NCBI RefSeq assembly: GCF_900112595.1
Contig: NZ_FOMI01000002.1
Span: 202,690-266,689, forward strand
Direction of reading: 5' to 3'
Length of the DNA stretch: 64,000 bases
Origin: Algibacter pectinivorans
Lineage (GTDB): Bacteria; Bacteroidota; Bacteroidia; Flavobacteriales; Flavobacteriaceae
Under the pieces are notes generated by a model. It was given only the letters and a program-made list of their open reading frames with translations. It did not search any database and was not told where the DNA came from. This document shows, piece after piece, positions 62,056-64,000 of this stretch; position 1 is the first letter of the stretch; each line of letters opens with the position of its first letter. Position numbers and translations under genes: made by a program.

Positions 62056-63221
62056 TTAAAAAATTTGGTTTTTATATTTAAAAAACTTCTGGATAAATAA
62101 GCCTCTTTTTCTTTAGTTTTTAACAAAAATAGGCATGTCATAAATATAAAAGTGTTTACTGGAAAGTAAAAAAAATTTCCTGCAAAAAACATCATGGTAG
62201 TAACTGTAAAAAAATAAATTTTACTAACCCGACTATCACAACACTCCCTATAAATATTAACCATTATCACTCCATAAATAATAAGCCCAAAAAGTCCAAA
62301 AAATAAAAAAACATCTACAAACTCTAATTCGCAACGAAATATACTTAAATCTTTACAGCCAAAAATAACATTAAAATTTGTAGTTGATATATCACTAAAA
62401 ACCTTAATTAAATGCTTATCTCTTATTGAAGCTAATGCTGTTAACAAACCTTCTTGCTCAATAATTCTTTTAAATATTGGTGTGTTCAAAAATAAAAATA
62501 AAACAAACAATGTAGCTACTAGTAAAAAGATTATTTTTTTTATCACATGTTTTTTATCAATAAAAAGTAAGTAACCTAGAAAAAAAACAAAAATGCCTAA
62601 AATTAAAACCTTTACGCCAATCATTAAACATGAAAATAGTGTTATTAAAAACAGTATTGTTTTTTTTTGATAAATAAGAACAGCCAAAAACGACATATAC
62701 ATATATGGTGATTGCATTTGGTTTAACATTAAGCCATTAAACCCAAATCGATTTTCATTATAGGTTAAGAATAAATTATTGTTTGATATAAAAGCATAAA
62801 TAATTAGTAAAAAATTAAAAACTACAAATATATCTATTAAAGGAAATAATATTGAACAAAGTTGATTTGTTAAATTTTTTGTTTTAATTATTATAAATAC
62901 GGCAATTACAAAAAAGAAAAACAAATAACGTATTAAATAGTTTAGAAAATCTTCGCTATAAGGTTTTACAACGGTAAAAATAACAACTAATAAACCAGCG
63001 ATTATAATTAGTTTTATTAGTTGTTGTTTTACCAATTTAAAGTTAAAGAAGCACAATAAACCAGAGAGCAACACAAAAACTAACTTACTAAACCTATTTA
63101 ATTTTATAGTGGCAACGTCTGCATTATTAATATTAATTTTATCTAAGAAATCGAATAAAATTGTAGCTAAAAAAAAACCAATTACTAAATATATGCTGCT
63201 TTTTTTTGTTGTGATTTCCAT
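62052..63221 (-). CDS. O-antigen polymerase-like (Wzy) membrane protein
   Basis: A 389-residue, very hydrophobic protein with around ten to eleven helices and one larger periplasmic loop (about 265-305, [19 protein letters not shown] region), the Wzy/WaaL layout. No signature motif distinguishes polymerase from ligase; placement with UXS and sugar transferase favours a polymerase. Very AT-rich, as Wzy genes usually are, which suggests exchange between strains. Low similarity is expected, so the call rests on topology and context. Confidence 0.7.
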   Translation of the reverse strand: MEITTKKSSIYLVIGFFLATILFDFLDKININNADVATIKLNRFSKLVFVLLSGLLCFFNFKLVKQQLIKLIIIAGLLVVIFTVVKPYSEDFLNYLIRYLFFFFVIAVFIIIKTKNLTNQLCSILFPLIDIFVVFNFLLIIYAFISNNNLFLTYNENRFGFNGLMLNQMQSPYMYMSFLAVLIYQKKTILFLITLFSCLMIGVKVLILGIFVFFLGYLLFIDKKHVIKKIIFLLVATLFVLFLFLNTPIFKRIIEQEGLLTALASIRDKHLIKVFSDISTTNFNVIFGCKDLSIFRCELEFVDVFLFFGLFGLIIYGVIMVNIYRECCDSRVSKIYFFTVTTMMFFAGNFFYFPVNTFIFMTCLFLLKTKEKEAYLSRSFLNIKTKFFK

Positions 63222-63305
63222 GGCTACTAACTATTACTTATAACCTATACACAAAACTAATATAGCCTATAATAAGCAAATTTAATTTTATGCTTTTAGT
63301 CTTTT

Positions 63306-64000
63306 TTATTTGATAGTTTTTAAAAGGTACGATTCATATTGCTTATTAATAATATCCCAACTATATTTTGTGTTAATTTTTTCAATATTTAAATAACAAA
63401 AATCTTCCTTTCGCACAAAATAGCTATCGTCATCAAATATAACTTGAAGGTCTCCTGCTTTATGAAAATACTTACACTCTTTATTTAAAATACTTTTGTT
63501 AAAGATATTATCATGAGCAATAATAAGGCTTTTTGATGCCATTGCTTCTAATAATGATGGGTTAGTGCCACCAACTGAATGACCGTGGCAATAATACCTA
63601 GAATAGTATCTTAAATTATCTAGATGGTTTTGATTGTAGATAGCTCCTAAAAATTTAATCCTAGAGTCGGTTTTATATTTTTCTTTTAAATAGGACCCAA
63701 ATTTATTTATTTTACCTATTACTAAAAACGGAGTTGCGCTTTTAGAATTGTGAAATCCATCTAAAATAGTTTCAATATTATTTTCTGGCTCCATACGAGC
63801 AATTAGCATAGAGTAATTATGTTTTGTTAAGTTATACTCTAATAAAATAGCTTCATTTGGATTATTAAACACTTTTGCACCATAGGCTATAAACTCTGAT
63901 GTTTTATTATATGTTTTTTGCAAATAGTTTTGTATACCTATAGAATCTGAAATTAAAAAATCGCTATATTTTGCGCCCCACAATTCGGCTCTTTTTAAAA
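63306..64000 (-). CDS. GT-B glycosyltransferase, N-terminus beyond window
   Basis: The C-terminal ~230 residues of a glycosyltransferase; the frame stays open to base 64000 (LKRAELWGAKYSDFLISDS), so the gene continues outside. The donor domain is visible: MLIARMEPENNIETILDGF, FLVIGKINKFGSYL, FLGAIYNQNHLDNLRYYSRY, CHGHSVGGTNPSLLEAMASK with the conserved Glu of GT1/GT4 enzymes. It resembles DUF1972-type rhamnosyltransferase-like proteins. It belongs to the polysaccharide cluster read on the minus strand. Confidence 0.82.
   Translation of the reverse strand, partial: LKRAELWGAKYSDFLISDSIGIQNYLQKTYNKTSEFIAYGAKVFNNPNEAILLEYNLTKHNYSMLIARMEPENNIETILDGFHNSKSATPFLVIGKINKFGSYLKEKYKTDSRIKFLGAIYNQNHLDNLRYYSRYYCHGHSVGGTNPSLLEAMASKSLIIAHDNIFNKSILNKECKYFHKAGDLQVIFDDDSYFVRKEDFCYLNIEKINTKYSWDIINKQYESYLLKTIK

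Overview
This AT-rich, densely packed window comes from a chromosome of the Flavobacteriaceae (Bacteroidota). The evidence is the gliding lipoprotein GldH, the type IX secretion lipoprotein PorW/SprE, several families I know only from this group (DUF4254, DUF4292, DUF5687, DUF6427, HU-CCDC81/SPOR), and promoters of the TTG-N19/20-TAnnTTTG type. I cannot name the species. No rRNA, tRNA or CRISPR array was seen.

Layout. 1-7.3 kb: a RAYT transposase remnant reading in frame into hemF, then a YchJ-like protein, an SF2 helicase with a membrane segment, hemB, a CNNM/CBS protein and ogt. 7.5-11 kb: a serine hydrolase, a DEDD exonuclease and a fused two-domain ABC ATPase. 11.3-19.6 kb, minus strand: scoAB, ricT-gldH-PBP1A, a radical SAM enzyme and trhO. 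20-24 kb: recA, then a lipoprotein, an ECF sigma factor and an anti-sigma protein that appears to span both membranes. 24-29.2 kb: plsC, trpS, a yefM-yoeB toxin-antitoxin pair, dprA, an HU/SPOR protein and a thioesterase. 29.3-31.2 kb: a retron-like locus. 31.5-38.4 kb: an envelope cluster (flippase, dut, nucleotidyltransferase, TPR, DUF4292, EnvC-like), with a broken GIY-YIG gene and many short palindromes at its junctions. 38.5-47.3 kb: ATP synthase genes atpBEFHAG without atpDC, preceded by bactofilin and porW. 47.5-56 kb: an ABC exporter, an oxidoreductase, GT9, DUF4254, upp and purD. 56-64 kb: surface polysaccharide synthesis, cut by the right edge.

Two loci stand out. First, the ECF operon at 21.2-23.9 kb begins with a promoter-like site (TTTACGCAACC-N14-GCATCT) that recurs with identical spacing on the opposite strand at 19.9 kb. 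There it precedes about 105 non-coding bases ending in a strong intrinsic terminator, which suggests a sigma-dependent small RNA. Second, the retron-like reverse transcriptase sits in an operon with an XRE regulator and an unrecognised small protein. Upstream lies a candidate msr-msd RNA bounded by a 14-bp inverted repeat, containing three consecutive hairpins and preceded by a near-consensus promoter that overlaps a palindrome.

Repeats are a second theme. One family is a 20-nt hairpin abutting the stop codons of five genes. Another is an ~80-90-nt TTGGGCG...CTAACGC element in three copies, one beside a nested insertion. The yefM-yoeB operator keeps the paired TGTACA, 12-bp spacing known from E. 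coli.
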